NCBI GenBank assembly: GCA_003542575.1
Contig: DPKJ01000014.1
Span: 238,566-302,565 of the forward strand
From: Rikenellaceae bacterium
Lineage (GTDB): Bacteria > Bacteroidota > Bacteroidia > Bacteroidales > UBA932
Length of the DNA stretch: 64,000 nucleotides
Direction of reading: 5' to 3'
Shown here: positions 24,422 to 33,021 of the stretch, piece after piece
How the letters are laid out: each line of letters opens with the position of its first letter
Numbering within the stretch: the first letter of the stretch is position 1
Notes under the pieces: model-generated
What the model was told of the DNA's origin: nothing
Database searches by the model: none
Seen by the model: only the letters and a program-made list of their open reading frames with translations
Made by a program: the position numbers and the translations under genes

Positions 24422-24439
24422 CATTTAGGGGTTCCGACA
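24422..24439. repeat. Right half of the IS target palindrome
   Basis: CATTTAGGGGTTCCGACA follows the IS directly. It is complementary in pattern to 23284-23300 and resembles the element's own left end in reverse. Confidence 0.5.
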
Positions 24440-24486
24440 CTCCCATTAATTACCATCCGCCAAAACCAAATAAGAGCAATGTCAAA

Positions 24487-25134
24487 ATGAAAATTTTTAC
24501 AAAGAATAACTTATTAATTTGTGGAATTATATCCACAGTACTGTACGTTATTGCAACCATTCTAGGCGCATTAAAATGGCCGGAATATGACTCATTTGCT
24601 CAGTCAGTTAGTGAATTGATCGCCGTCAATGCTCCATCAGCACCATTGGTTATTCCGCTTTTTCTAATTTATAGCTTATTGGTTTTTGCTTTTGGAATAG
24701 GTGTATGGCTCTCTGCTGACAATAAAAAATCATTACGTATTGTAGCAGTTCTGATTATAGCAAAGGAGGTATTCGGAGTAATTGCCACACTTTTTGCACC
24801 GATGCATTTGCGAGGGGTTGAAACATCAAGCTCTGATACTTGGCATATTATATTAACTGCAGTAGGTGTTCTGCTTTGCATGTTTCCGGCGATAATTTTC
24901 AGTGCAAGGGCTTTTGGAAAAGGATTTTTGATTTTTTGTATTGCCACAATTATTGTTTTTCTGGTGTTTGGAGCCCTGGCTGGTATGGATGGAGCAAAAA
25001 TTGCTGAAAATCTCCCAACGCCCTATACCGGCATTTGGGAACGGATAAATATTTTTATGTATTTTATCTGGGTGAATGTCCTGGTAATAAACCTTCTCCG
25101 GCATAATAATAACAAACGCACAACAGTTGAATAA
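24487..25134 (+). CDS. DUF998-type integral membrane protein
   Basis: The 215-residue product has six to seven membrane segments, with 'NNLLICGIISTVLYVIATILGA' first and the family pattern 'YDSFAQSVSELIA' and 'MHLRGVE...DTWHIILTAVGVLLCM' after it. Function of DUF998 proteins is not established. It overlaps no neighbour and is followed 15 bases later by the TIGR04076 gene, forming a probable small operon with that and the Crp-type regulator. Confidence 0.8.
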   Translation: MKIFTKNNLLICGIISTVLYVIATILGALKWPEYDSFAQSVSELIAVNAPSAPLVIPLFLIYSLLVFAFGIGVWLSADNKKSLRIVAVLIIAKEVFGVIATLFAPMHLRGVETSSSDTWHIILTAVGVLLCMFPAIIFSARAFGKGFLIFCIATIIVFLVFGALAGMDGAKIAENLPTPYTGIWERINIFMYFIWVNVLVINLLRHNNNKRTTVE

Positions 25135-25149
25135 TTTACCCCTCCATCT

Positions 25150-25413
25150 ATGAACCAATTTGAAATTGAAGTTGAAAAAGTTACGGGCTACTGCTCTTGT
25201 GGTTACCAGGTAGGTGACAAATTCTATGCAGAAGGCCTCAATACGCCCGACAAAGGCTTCTGCGGAGGCGCCTATATGATTCTCTTTCCTATGCAGACAG
25301 CCCTCAATTGTGGCGCTTTATTTAACTTTGAGACAAATCCAAAGTGCAAAACCAAATTGGCTTGCCCTGATAACGGAAATGTAACTTTTAAGATTACAAT
25401 GATGTCCAGATAA
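25150..25413 (+). CDS. TIGR04076-family small cysteine-rich protein
   Basis: The 87-residue product follows the TIGR04076 pattern: an N-terminal 'EVEKVTGYCSCGYQVGDKFY', a central 'GFCGGAYMILFPMQTALNCGA' and a C-terminal strand. Five to six Cys residues (CSC, FCGGA, NCG, KCK, ACP) may bind metal. Its function is unknown. It sits 4 bases before the Crp-family gene. Confidence 0.8.
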   Translation: MNQFEIEVEKVTGYCSCGYQVGDKFYAEGLNTPDKGFCGGAYMILFPMQTALNCGALFNFETNPKCKTKLACPDNGNVTFKITMMSR

Positions 25414-25417
25414 GACA

Positions 25418-25987
25418 ATGGAAAATGAAATACTAAAATACCTTTCGAAATACATTCCAATCACCCGGGAGTTGGAAGAGGAGCTTAGTAAAATAGAGTT
25501 TATAAAACTCTTTCCCAAAGGGACTATTCTGCTTGAGGAGGGTAAAATTTCAAATGAATGCTATTTCATAATTAAAGGTTGTATCAGAAGCTTTTATAAT
25601 AGGGATGGGGAGGAAAAAACAACCGAATTCTATACAGAAGAACAAGCCGTAGTCCCCTCGGCATACGGAAAGAAAATCCCTTCAGATTATTATATTGAGT
25701 GCATTGAGGATACTATTGCCGGAGTGGGTACTCCTGAATTGGAAACAGAGGTGTACCGGAAATTTCCTCAGATAGAGTCATTAAATCGTGCACTTGGCGA
25801 GGTTATTATGGCAAAATACCAGGATACATTAGCTGAATTTAAAATGACTTCGCCCGAGGAGAGGTATCTGGCTCTGTTAAAAAACAGACCTGATTTAATT
25901 CAAAGAGCTCCCCAGCATCAAATAGCCAGTTATCTGGGAATTAAGCCCGAATCTTTAAGCCGGATTCGTAAAAGGATAGTGAAATAA
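25418..25987 (+). CDS. Crp/Fnr-family transcriptional regulator
   Basis: The 189-residue product has an N-terminal cyclic-nucleotide-binding type jelly roll ('FPKGTILLEEGKISNECYFIIKGCIRSFYNRDGEEKTTEFY' region, residues 34-75) and a C-terminal helix-turn-helix ending 'HQIASYLGIKPESLSRIRKRI' (about 167-187). It lacks the Fnr cysteine cluster. Being last in a three-gene run, it probably regulates that run or nearby genes; the ligand is unknown. Confidence 0.88.
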   Translation: MENEILKYLSKYIPITRELEEELSKIEFIKLFPKGTILLEEGKISNECYFIIKGCIRSFYNRDGEEKTTEFYTEEQAVVPSAYGKKIPSDYYIECIEDTIAGVGTPELETEVYRKFPQIESLNRALGEVIMAKYQDTLAEFKMTSPEERYLALLKNRPDLIQRAPQHQIASYLGIKPESLSRIRKRIVK

Positions 25988-26045
25988 AAATTCTGCCCCC
26001 TGCATTTCTTAACTTAAGTCAACGAATTGGCAGATAATGGCGCTG

Positions 26046-26053
26046 TAATTTTG
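26046..26053 (+). promoter_or_regulatory. TAnnTTTG -7 element for the methyltransferase gene
   Basis: The sequence TAATTTTG lies 36 bases before the ATG at 26090. Confidence 0.55.
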
Positions 26054-26089
26054 TGTTGAAATAATTATTCAACTTTAAATTCGGATACT

Positions 26090-26710
26090 ATGTATAAAGA
26101 CGAAAAATTCTGGGACAGAATCGCCTCAAAGTTTGACAGAATTGAGCAAAATGACCCTGCTTACAAGATTTTTATTGAAAAGGCAAGAGCGTATTTAAAA
26201 GCAGATGACACAATTTTAGATTTTGGTTGTGGAACCGGGCTTATTTGCAATGAAATTTCCGAAAACTTCGGTTTTATTCATGCAATTGACATTTCCACCA
26301 AAATGATTGAAATTTCTAAAAATAAAGCTTCGCTGCGTAATATTAAAAACATTGATTTTGAACGCACAACAATATTCAATGAAAAATTCAAACCGGGTTC
26401 ATTAGATGCAATTATTGCCTTTAATGTATTTCATCTATTAGAAGACCCTCAGACGCATTTTCAAAGAATATATCAAATACTAAAACCAGGAGGTCTGATA
26501 ATTTCATCAACTCCTTGCATGAGCGAAACCCAATTTCTGAATACAACTCTTAAACTTTTCTCTCTCATTGGAATAACACCTAAGCTAACCTCCTTTACAG
26601 GTTCTGAGTTGAAGCAGATGCTCTTAAACGAATCATTCAAAACAATTGAGTTTGGCAGAATAAAACCGAAATCTCCAATATATCTTTGTATTTTAGAGAA
26701 GCAATCATGA
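26090..26710 (+). CDS. Class I SAM-dependent methyltransferase
   Basis: The 206-residue product has motif I ILDFGCGTG (42-50), 'HAIDISTKMIEISKNK' with the acidic residue that binds SAM ribose, and the 'FNVFHLLEDP...ILKPGGLIISSTP' motifs of small-molecule methyltransferases (UbiE/type 11-like). The acceptor is unknown. Its TGA overlaps the ATG of the next gene (ATGA), so the two are translationally coupled. Confidence 0.88.
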   Translation: MYKDEKFWDRIASKFDRIEQNDPAYKIFIEKARAYLKADDTILDFGCGTGLICNEISENFGFIHAIDISTKMIEISKNKASLRNIKNIDFERTTIFNEKFKPGSLDAIIAFNVFHLLEDPQTHFQRIYQILKPGGLIISSTPCMSETQFLNTTLKLFSLIGITPKLTSFTGSELKQMLLNESFKTIEFGRIKPKSPIYLCILEKQS

Positions 26711-26910
26711 AACCAACTCCGGAACATAACCAAAGAATAGCCAGAATGACCTTTGCATCTGTTTACCCGCACTACATAGCAAAAGTAATCTGCGGCTACC
26801 GAATAGAGGAGATAGAAGATCCACTAACTAAACAAGTAAGATATTTGGATAAGCTTGTGGAGGAATTGGCAAAAGGGAGAAAAATTGAAAAAATTTTACG
26901 AACTTCATAA
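26707..26910 (+). CDS. DUF2200-family protein with a large internal deletion
   Basis: The 67-residue product joins the family's usual beginning 'MKPTPEHNQRIARMTFASVYPHYIAKV' directly to its usual end 'ICGYRIEEIEDPLTKQVRYLDKLVEELAKGRKIEKILR'. Normal family members are about 115-120 residues, so roughly 50 central residues are missing and the deletion is in frame. The start is the ATG at 26707 overlapping the methyltransferase stop. Both ends are well conserved, so the loss may be recent, or the short form may still fold. Normal function is unknown. Confidence 0.75.
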   Translation: MKPTPEHNQRIARMTFASVYPHYIAKVICGYRIEEIEDPLTKQVRYLDKLVEELAKGRKIEKILRTS

Positions 26911-26954
26911 AAGCAAAAAAACAACACTCTGACAGATTCAAACGAATTTAATTT

Positions 26955-27839
26955 ATGAGTAATACAAAGATATCTATCCGTTTTTTTGACGATCGCGAGG
27001 TGCGTGCCATTTGGGATGATGAAAACTCAAAATGGTGGTTTTCTGTGCTTGATGTTGTTGCTGTACTTTCCGATCAAAACGATTACACTAAAACCCGCAA
27101 CTATTGGAAATATCTTAAGGCTAAATTAAAGAAGGAAAACAGCCAAGTGGTTAGTGCCGCTACCCAGTTGAAAATTCTTGCACCTGACGGGAAAAAGCGA
27201 TTTGCAGATGTGCTTGATTTCAATGGCATTTTTGCCTTGGGCAAAGAATTTCCTGCAAAAAAAGCTAACCGCTTTATTGAATGGTTCACATTCAGCGATG
27301 AGAGTATAGACGGAAAGAGTAAAACAAAAGCATATGCTTTGTATGACAGTTCGTTTATTGACAACATTGAAGTTGGTACTACAAAAGGCTTACAACAAAT
27401 ACACGCTTACCTGTTTGGTGGGTTGTATGATTTTGCCGGACAAATCAGACATAAAAACATTTCAAAAGGAGGATTTCAGTTTGCTTTATCACGATTTTTA
27501 GGGGAGACTTTAAAGCAGATAGAAGCAATGCCAGAACTTACATTTGACCAAATCGTAGACAAATATGTTGAAATGAACATTGCACACCCATTTATGGAGG
27601 GTAATGGAAGAAGTACAAGGATATGGTTAGATTTAATCCTGAAAAAACGTCTGAAGAATTGTGTAGATTGGAGTAAAATAGGCAAACAAGACTACATGAA
27701 TGCCATGAAGTTAAGCCCAATTGACAGCACTTTTCTGAATGTCCTTTTAAAAAAAGCACTGACCACCAAAATAAACGATCGTGAAATGTATATGAAAGGA
27801 ATAGACTACTCGTATTACTACGAAGAGAGTGATTTATAA
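26955..27839 (+). CDS. BRO-N-type domain fused to a Fic AMP-transferase domain
   Basis: The 294-residue product has an N-terminal region (about 1-115) like the BRO-N antirepressor domain ('[25 protein letters not shown]' and '[23 protein letters not shown]'), normally a phage DNA-binding module. A Fic domain follows with the complete motif [12 protein letters not shown] at 211-222 (His211, Glu215, Asn217, Arg219). Fic proteins transfer AMP or related groups from nucleotides to target proteins and often act as toxins. No inhibitory (S/T)xxxE(G/N) helix is obvious and no antitoxin gene adjoins it. The DNA-binding part may make it self-regulating; that is inference. Confidence 0.8.
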   Translation: MSNTKISIRFFDDREVRAIWDDENSKWWFSVLDVVAVLSDQNDYTKTRNYWKYLKAKLKKENSQVVSAATQLKILAPDGKKRFADVLDFNGIFALGKEFPAKKANRFIEWFTFSDESIDGKSKTKAYALYDSSFIDNIEVGTTKGLQQIHAYLFGGLYDFAGQIRHKNISKGGFQFALSRFLGETLKQIEAMPELTFDQIVDKYVEMNIAHPFMEGNGRSTRIWLDLILKKRLKNCVDWSKIGKQDYMNAMKLSPIDSTFLNVLLKKALTTKINDREMYMKGIDYSYYYEESDL

Positions 27840-27862
27840 AGTTGTCTCAAAAAGCAGCCGGC

Positions 27863-28333
27863 ATGAAGGAAACCAAAAACCCCATGAGAGTAATATCAGT
27901 ACGGGAAAATCCCAAAATTAAAGACCAGGCAATCAGCTATTTTCAGAGCAAATGGAAAAGTGTTCTGCCAATAATTTACGAAGATTGCATCAATCACACT
28001 GTTGACACATTGAGTCCTCTGCCCCAATGGTATCTGCTTGAAAAAGATGGAGAGATAATTGGCTGTGCAGGACTAATAACCAACGATTTTATAAGCAGAA
28101 TGGATCTATATCCTTGGGTTGCCGCAGTCTTTATTGAGGAGGAGCACAGAGGTAACAATTACGCCTCGTTACTCATTGACAAAGCCAAGGCAGACACCAA
28201 AGAGGCCGGGTTTAAACACCTATACCTGTGCACCGATCATATAGGCTATTATGAAAAATTCGGATTCGAATATATCGGACAAGGCTATCACCCCTGGGGC
28301 GAAGAGTCCAGAATCTACCAGTTCAAATTTTAA
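27863..28333 (+). CDS. GNAT-family N-acetyltransferase
   Basis: The product has about 156 residues with 'WVAAVFIEEEHRGNNYASLLIDKAKADTKEAGFKHLYLCTDH' as the acetyl-CoA motif and 'GYYEKFGFEYIG' at the end. Two ATG codons are possible, 27863 and 27884; the family usually begins at the equivalent of the second ('MRVISVRENP'). A TTG at 27842 is less likely. The next gene starts 10 bases after its stop. Substrate unknown. Confidence 0.8.
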   Translation: MKETKNPMRVISVRENPKIKDQAISYFQSKWKSVLPIIYEDCINHTVDTLSPLPQWYLLEKDGEIIGCAGLITNDFISRMDLYPWVAAVFIEEEHRGNNYASLLIDKAKADTKEAGFKHLYLCTDHIGYYEKFGFEYIGQGYHPWGEESRIYQFKF

Positions 28334-28343
28334 CAATTAACAC

Positions 28344-29411
28344 ATGGGGGCAACTAAGAGCAGAATCGTTTATTTAGACTTTATTAAAGTCTTTTTGACA
28401 TGTATGGTGGTTGCGCATCATGCCGGGCAAGCATATGGCGATACAGGCGGTACATGGCTTGTCTCTGATGGCCCAAAACTGGACTATTTAAAATCCTTTT
28501 TCTTCTTTAATGCTGCCTATATGATGGGCCTCTACTTCTTTATCTCCGGATATTTTACCCATTATTCAGCTCATAATAAGCCTTATAAAAAGTATTTAAA
28601 AGAGAGATTCATTAGGTTAGGCATCCCTTTGATATTCTTCGCATTTCTTATTTTTGGTCCACTGCAATTTTTTCTGGACAACAGCACCCGAAACTATTTC
28701 AACTTCCTTGCAGATTTGCACTTTAATCACCCTCCTCTTTCGCTGGCTCATCTTTGGTTTGTTGCCTCTCTTCTGGCCTACTCAGTAATATATCTGCTTA
28801 TAATCAGGTTTTTAAAGATTGAGATTGAGTTCTCTAAAAATTTTAAATTCTGGTATCCACTGCTTTATTTGTTATTCTTAATCCCTGTTAATGTTTTGGT
28901 GAGACAATCATATCCAATTGACCATTGGGTTACTTGGATAATACCAATAGAGGTCGCTCACCTTCCACAGTACTTTAGTCTGTTTTTACTGGGAGCACTT
29001 TTTAATAAAACAGGTTGGTTAAATACACTCCGCCCCAGGGTCTCTTTTGCATATATGTCTTTGGGTTTAGTTCTGTTCTTTAGCAAAAATTTTATTTATA
29101 AAGAACTACCGTATGCCTGGAGCGAATCTGTTGTTGAGTCATTCTTATGTATTGGGATGTGTTTAGGTCTTATTTCTCTCTTTAAGATTAGTTTTAATAG
29201 AATGAAAGGAATTATCAAAGTAATTTCTGATAATGCTTACGGAATATATTTGTTCCATCTGTTAGTTGTGATTGCTACTCAATTTTTAATCTCAAATATT
29301 AAACTTGATACAAATTTTAAGTTTATCGTGGCTTCACTTTCAGGCATATTTATCTCTTTATTACTAAGCATTGTGCTCAGAAAAATTAATTTTATGAGAA
29401 AAATATTATAA
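28344..29411 (+). CDS. Acyltransferase 3-family membrane protein (OpgC-like)
   Basis: The 355-residue product has about ten membrane segments. The first reads 'RIVYLDFIKVFLTCMVVAHHAGQAYGD' with the family's early histidine pair, and 'FFFISGYF' follows in the second segment. Acyltransferase 3 proteins move acyl groups onto sugars of envelope glycans. It lacks the SGNH extension found in some members. It is closely spaced with the genes on either side. Confidence 0.85.
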   Translation: MGATKSRIVYLDFIKVFLTCMVVAHHAGQAYGDTGGTWLVSDGPKLDYLKSFFFFNAAYMMGLYFFISGYFTHYSAHNKPYKKYLKERFIRLGIPLIFFAFLIFGPLQFFLDNSTRNYFNFLADLHFNHPPLSLAHLWFVASLLAYSVIYLLIIRFLKIEIEFSKNFKFWYPLLYLLFLIPVNVLVRQSYPIDHWVTWIIPIEVAHLPQYFSLFLLGALFNKTGWLNTLRPRVSFAYMSLGLVLFFSKNFIYKELPYAWSESVVESFLCIGMCLGLISLFKISFNRMKGIIKVISDNAYGIYLFHLLVVIATQFLISNIKLDTNFKFIVASLSGIFISLLLSIVLRKINFMRKIL

Positions 29412-29439
29412 AAGCTATAGACAATATTTTTAATTAATA

Positions 29440-30024
29440 ATGAAAACGTTCGAAAACATATCTTTTACAAACAGAGAATCCTTCAGGGTTTGGTTAGAGA
29501 GTAACCATGATAAAAGCTCCGGGATTTGGATGATCTTTTACAAGAAACACACAGAAAAAGGTTGGATTACATATAAAGAGGCTTTAGAGGAGGCTCTTTG
29601 CTTTGGATGGATTGATAGTATTGTCAAAAAGGTAGATAGCGAAAGTTATGTCAGAAAGTTTACACCGAGAACAAATATCTCTAATTGGTCTGATGTAAAT
29701 AAAAATCTGGTTATTAAGCTGATAAAAAACGGTAAAATGACCGATGCTGGTCTAAGGAAAATTGACATTTATCTAAAAACAGGTAAAGTTGAATGGGATA
29801 CTAAGAGTATAGCAGATGATAAGAAAGAACTTCAAATCCCTGATTATATCATAAATGAGTTCGCACAAAACGAACCGGCACTGACAAATTTTAATAACCT
29901 CCCCAAGTCACATAAACGGTATTACGTTTTATGGATAACCAGTGCCAAAAAAGAGGAGACAATTTTAAACAGATTAAAAAAATCTACAGAATTATTAAAA
30001 GAAAATAAACGGCTCGGAATCTAA
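29440..30024 (+). CDS. YdeI/OmpD-associated-family protein
   Basis: The 194-residue product matches the YdeI (bacteriocin-protection) type: 'SFRVWLESNHDKSSGIWMIFYKKHTEKGWITYKEALEEALCFGWIDSIVKKVDSE' at 15-70 and the C-terminal helical part 'LPKSHKRYYVLWITSAKKEETILNRLKK'. Its biochemical role is not settled. It is soluble, with no signal peptide. A second, differently arranged member of this family is at 37992-38555. Confidence 0.85.
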   Translation: MKTFENISFTNRESFRVWLESNHDKSSGIWMIFYKKHTEKGWITYKEALEEALCFGWIDSIVKKVDSESYVRKFTPRTNISNWSDVNKNLVIKLIKNGKMTDAGLRKIDIYLKTGKVEWDTKSIADDKKELQIPDYIINEFAQNEPALTNFNNLPKSHKRYYVLWITSAKKEETILNRLKKSTELLKENKRLGI

Positions 30025-30047
30025 ACAACAAATAAAAACATAACGTT

Positions 30048-30554
30048 ATGAATCTCATTTTTGAGGAATTAAATGTTAATCACAGGATTCCTGTTATGGA
30101 TATCTTTAATTATTACATTGAAAATGGGTTTTCTGCATATCCCGAAAAGCCATTCAGTTATGACTTCTTTGATAAATTTCTTGAAATGACCAAAGGGTAT
30201 CCTGCATATGCTATTAACCTTGATGGAAATATCGTAGGATTCTGTTATCTAAGCGCATACAACCCCCACTCCACTTTTAAAGAGACAGCGCAAATAACAT
30301 ATTTCATCTCAAACGATTTTACCGGGAAGGGAATCGGAAAAATTGCGTTAAAGAAGTTAGAGGATGAGGCAAGAAAAATGAACATCAAGGTTATTTTAGC
30401 TCACATCTCCTCTCTCAATGATGCCAGTATAGAATTCCATTTAAAACACGGATTTAAAGAGTGTGGCAGATTCCAAAAGATAATCAAGAAAAATGATATT
30501 CTGTTTGACATTATCTGGATGCAAAAATTCTCCGCGCCAGTTTTGGACATATAA
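30048..30554 (+). CDS. GNAT acetyltransferase with repeat-derived C-terminus
   Basis: The 168-residue product resembles phosphinothricin-type acetyltransferases: 'MDIFNYYIENGFSAYPEKPFS' near the start, 'AQITYFISNDFTGKGIGKIALKKLEDEA' as the acetyl-CoA motif, and 'NDASIEFHLKHGFKECGRF'. The last residues SAPVLDI and the stop are encoded by the left end of a MITE-like repeat (30530-30664), so the original C-terminus was replaced on insertion. Activity should be little affected because the core ends at about 'DIIWMQK'. Confidence 0.85.
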   Translation: MNLIFEELNVNHRIPVMDIFNYYIENGFSAYPEKPFSYDFFDKFLEMTKGYPAYAINLDGNIVGFCYLSAYNPHSTFKETAQITYFISNDFTGKGIGKIALKKLEDEARKMNIKVILAHISSLNDASIEFHLKHGFKECGRFQKIIKKNDILFDIIWMQKFSAPVLDI

Positions 30555-30664
30555 TTGTTTTACAGATATTTGCAAAAGAGACTTTTGCAATATTTAATCA
30601 AAATCTTAAAAGTCTATTTCGTAACACTCCCTATATTAAATGGTTGTCCAAAACTGGCGCGGAG
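30530..30664. repeat. MITE-like inverted-repeat element, type A
   Basis: This 135-bp element has 20-bp perfect terminal inverted repeats (CTCCGCGCCAGTTTTGGACA and its complement). The interior is AT-rich and non-coding. A close copy lies at 42814-42948. It overlaps the 3' end of the GNAT gene. Confidence 0.75.
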
Positions 30665-30693
30665 ATAAATGTTAAAGCAACCCATAACCAAAT

Positions 30694-31446
30694 ATGAAAA
30701 AAATGAAATCTTTAGCCCGCCTGTTTTTGATATCAGGATTAATTATTGCTGCTTTTACAGCATGTGAAAAAGAAGAACCTCTTTTAGGTTCTAATCCAAT
30801 TGGAGGAACAATTGTTGATGCAGACGGAAATGTCTATAATACAGTACAAATTGGAGATCAGGTGTGGACGGTAGAGAATCTTAGAACTACCAAGTATAAT
30901 AACGGCAGCAATATTCCAAATCTTACCGTTCCAAAGGATTGGGCATATGCAAAAAGTGGTGCATATTGCAATTACGACAATCTGGAAATCAACGCAGATA
31001 AATACGGCAGACTTTACAACTGGTTTGCAGTGAGCTCAGGAAAGCTTGCACCTGCAGGATGGCGTGTTGCCACTGAAAACGATTGGGTAAAACTGGCAAG
31101 TTATCTCAGTGCAAACCGATATCTTATAGACACAACAAGGCTTGGGAGTACAGTCACCAAGTTAATCTGTGCCAAAACAAACTGGCCATATAGCAGTTTA
31201 TCCGGAACTCCCGGAATGAATCCTCAGTACAACAACACTACGGGTTTTACCGGCCTTCCCGGAGGTGTGCGATGGGGTCATGGAGAGTTCGAATATATAG
31301 GACGATACGCCTATTGGTGGACCTCAACACAACATAGTTCTGACTATGCACGTCACCGCTATATCCATAACTCTACAGCAGACTTGCTATGGGTTCCCGG
31401 CCATCTTAAGCAGTGTGGCTTCGCTGTACGTCTTGTAAAGAATTAG
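30694..31446 (+). CDS. FISUMP-domain lipoprotein
   Basis: The 250-residue product has a lipoprotein signal with lipobox FTAC (Cys at about 24), then a Fibrobacter succinogenes major paralogous domain (TIGR02145): 'GNVYNTVQIGDQVWTVENLRTTKYNNGS', 'YGRLYNWFAV', 'APAGWRVATENDW' and 'GFAVRLVKN' at the end. These exported proteins are common in Bacteroidota and of uncertain function, probably surface-exposed. A second one is at 47746-48408. The upstream neighbour is the type A repeat. Confidence 0.88.
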   Translation: MKKMKSLARLFLISGLIIAAFTACEKEEPLLGSNPIGGTIVDADGNVYNTVQIGDQVWTVENLRTTKYNNGSNIPNLTVPKDWAYAKSGAYCNYDNLEINADKYGRLYNWFAVSSGKLAPAGWRVATENDWVKLASYLSANRYLIDTTRLGSTVTKLICAKTNWPYSSLSGTPGMNPQYNNTTGFTGLPGGVRWGHGEFEYIGRYAYWWTSTQHSSDYARHRYIHNSTADLLWVPGHLKQCGFAVRLVKN

Positions 31447-31534
31447 TCATAACAGACTCTAAATTATACGCTCAAGCATATAATTTAATACATTTGGTGT
31501 CATTTATATTTAATAACATATAAGGAGGCTCAAA

Positions 31535-32200
31535 ATGAATGCATTGCAAAGTTCAATTATCTGGTTAGGTATGGCCAATTTACTTGGATTTGGCATTAGT
31601 GCCATATTTTCAGGCAAAATAAAATTATCCCGCAGGTTTTTTCTATTACCCTACGTTATCTTAACGTCAATTTTTCTCTATTTTTATTTTGAGTCCAACT
31701 CTCTGATAAGTAAAGAATTCTGGACGCACAACTGGATATACGGTCTTCTGGCAGGATTGGTTATTGGCCTGATCCTTATGAAAAATATTCTCTCTCAACC
31801 ATATTCTCAAAAGAACAAAGGCCTTATGTTGTTTTTTGATATTATCTGGCTGGGTGTAATTTATGGAGTAATTGACGGACTCTTTCTAAATGTTATGCCG
31901 GTTAAGGCAGTCTATATTATGTTTGGCACTACTACTTTTGGGAACAGCAGTATAGGAGTAATTATCATTGGCATCTTTGCTCTCATATCCAGCCTGCTTA
32001 TCACTTTCCTTTACCATATCGGATATAAGGAGTTCCGGAATAATAGCGTTATGTTGGTTCTGCTAGGCAATACATTGATTACATTGGCATTTATAATTAG
32101 TGGAAATCCACTTGGAGCTGTCATTAGCCATACAATAATGCATATAGCTGCTGTTTTCAGAGGGCCCGACACAACACTTCAACTTCCTCCACATTATTAA
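31535..32200 (+). CDS. Integral membrane protein, unknown function
   Basis: The 221-residue product has about seven membrane segments (for example 'SSIIWLGMANLLGFGISAIFSG' and 'IIIGIFALISSLLITFLYHIGY') and ends with 'NPLGAVISHTIMHIAAVFRG', in which His residues could bind metal or quinone. I do not recognise the family. An AAGGAGG ribosome-binding site precedes the ATG, which is unusual in this phylum. It is 20 bases upstream of the ICMT-like gene. Confidence 0.7.
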   Translation: MNALQSSIIWLGMANLLGFGISAIFSGKIKLSRRFFLLPYVILTSIFLYFYFESNSLISKEFWTHNWIYGLLAGLVIGLILMKNILSQPYSQKNKGLMLFFDIIWLGVIYGVIDGLFLNVMPVKAVYIMFGTTTFGNSSIGVIIIGIFALISSLLITFLYHIGYKEFRNNSVMLVLLGNTLITLAFIISGNPLGAVISHTIMHIAAVFRGPDTTLQLPPHY

Positions 32201-32220
32201 TATTCAAGATCCTTACTGCT

Positions 32221-32712
32221 ATGCAAAAATCAATGACCCTTTTCGGATGCGGCCCAAAGTTGGCACTCATCTGTTTGCCTTACATCGTACTCTCTTTAGT
32301 GATGATGTATAAGAATCCGGGGTTTCTGGATCTTGCGTTTATTGACTCTGTAATTTTCAGAGTTACAGGTCTGCTTTGGCTGAGTATTGGTCTGATTTTT
32401 TGGGCATACTCTGCTGTCTATTTTTTAAAGAATTTTAAACCCGGCTCTCTAATAACACAAGGCCCTTTTTCCCTTTGCAGAAACCCAATCTACTCTGCTA
32501 TTATAGTGTTCATTATCCCCGCCCTGGCAATTATTTTTCACTCAGGCTTAACGCTGTCAATCGCCTTGGTTCTGTACATAGGTTTTAAAATTTCCATCCA
32601 CGGAGAGACTATTATTCTCAGGAGAATATTTGGTGATGAATACACCAATTATGAAAATTCTGTAAACGAAATATTCCCCTATCCTCGTCATATTCTCCCC
32701 CTAAACAACTAA
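32221..32712 (+). CDS. ICMT/PEMT-like membrane methyltransferase
   Basis: The 163-residue product has four hydrophobic segments and the 'GPFSLCRNPIYSAIIVFIIPALAI' and 'GDEYTNYENSVNEIFPYPR' motifs shared by isoprenylcysteine carboxyl methyltransferase and phospholipid methyltransferase-type enzymes, which bind SAM in the membrane. Substrate unknown. The membrane protein gene upstream probably belongs to the same transcript. Confidence 0.8.
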   Translation: MQKSMTLFGCGPKLALICLPYIVLSLVMMYKNPGFLDLAFIDSVIFRVTGLLWLSIGLIFWAYSAVYFLKNFKPGSLITQGPFSLCRNPIYSAIIVFIIPALAIIFHSGLTLSIALVLYIGFKISIHGETIILRRIFGDEYTNYENSVNEIFPYPRHILPLNN

Positions 32713-32758
32713 CACAATTTCCTGAATTTAAATTTTTTCACCTATTTATTTAAAAAAC

Positions 32759-33007
32759 ATGAAAAACAACATTACAACCTTACTCCAGGTCGATGACATG
32801 GGCGTAGCAAAAGAGATTCAAGCACTGCTTGAAGAGTCCGACATTTACTGCTTGCTCGTTTCAGACAATCCTGCCTCATCAATTATAAATGTTTATGGCG
32901 GTTTTAACCCTGCAGAAAATGTTACAATTCAGGTCAACGAAAGCGACTTTCAAGCTGCCGCAGATATAATTGGCAACAGTTTTTACAAGGATTTACTTTC
33001 AACCTAA
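32759..33007 (+). CDS. DUF2007-type small signal-transducing-like protein
   Basis: The 82-residue product follows the DUF2007 pattern: 'TTLLQVDDMGVAKEIQALLEESDIYCLLVSDN' and 'INVYGGFNPAENVTIQVNESDFQAAADII', resembling a small ACT-like fold with a conserved final helix. The function is unknown. A MITE-like repeat starts 15 bases after its stop. Confidence 0.8.
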   Translation: MKNNITTLLQVDDMGVAKEIQALLEESDIYCLLVSDNPASSIINVYGGFNPAENVTIQVNESDFQAAADIIGNSFYKDLLST

Positions 33008-33021
33008 AAACGGGGGAAATC

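Noticed and set aside
3973..24440. A genomic island integrated at tRNA-Ser with attL/attR
   Set aside because: No copy of the tRNA 3' end is found downstream in the window and no tyrosine recombinase gene is present.
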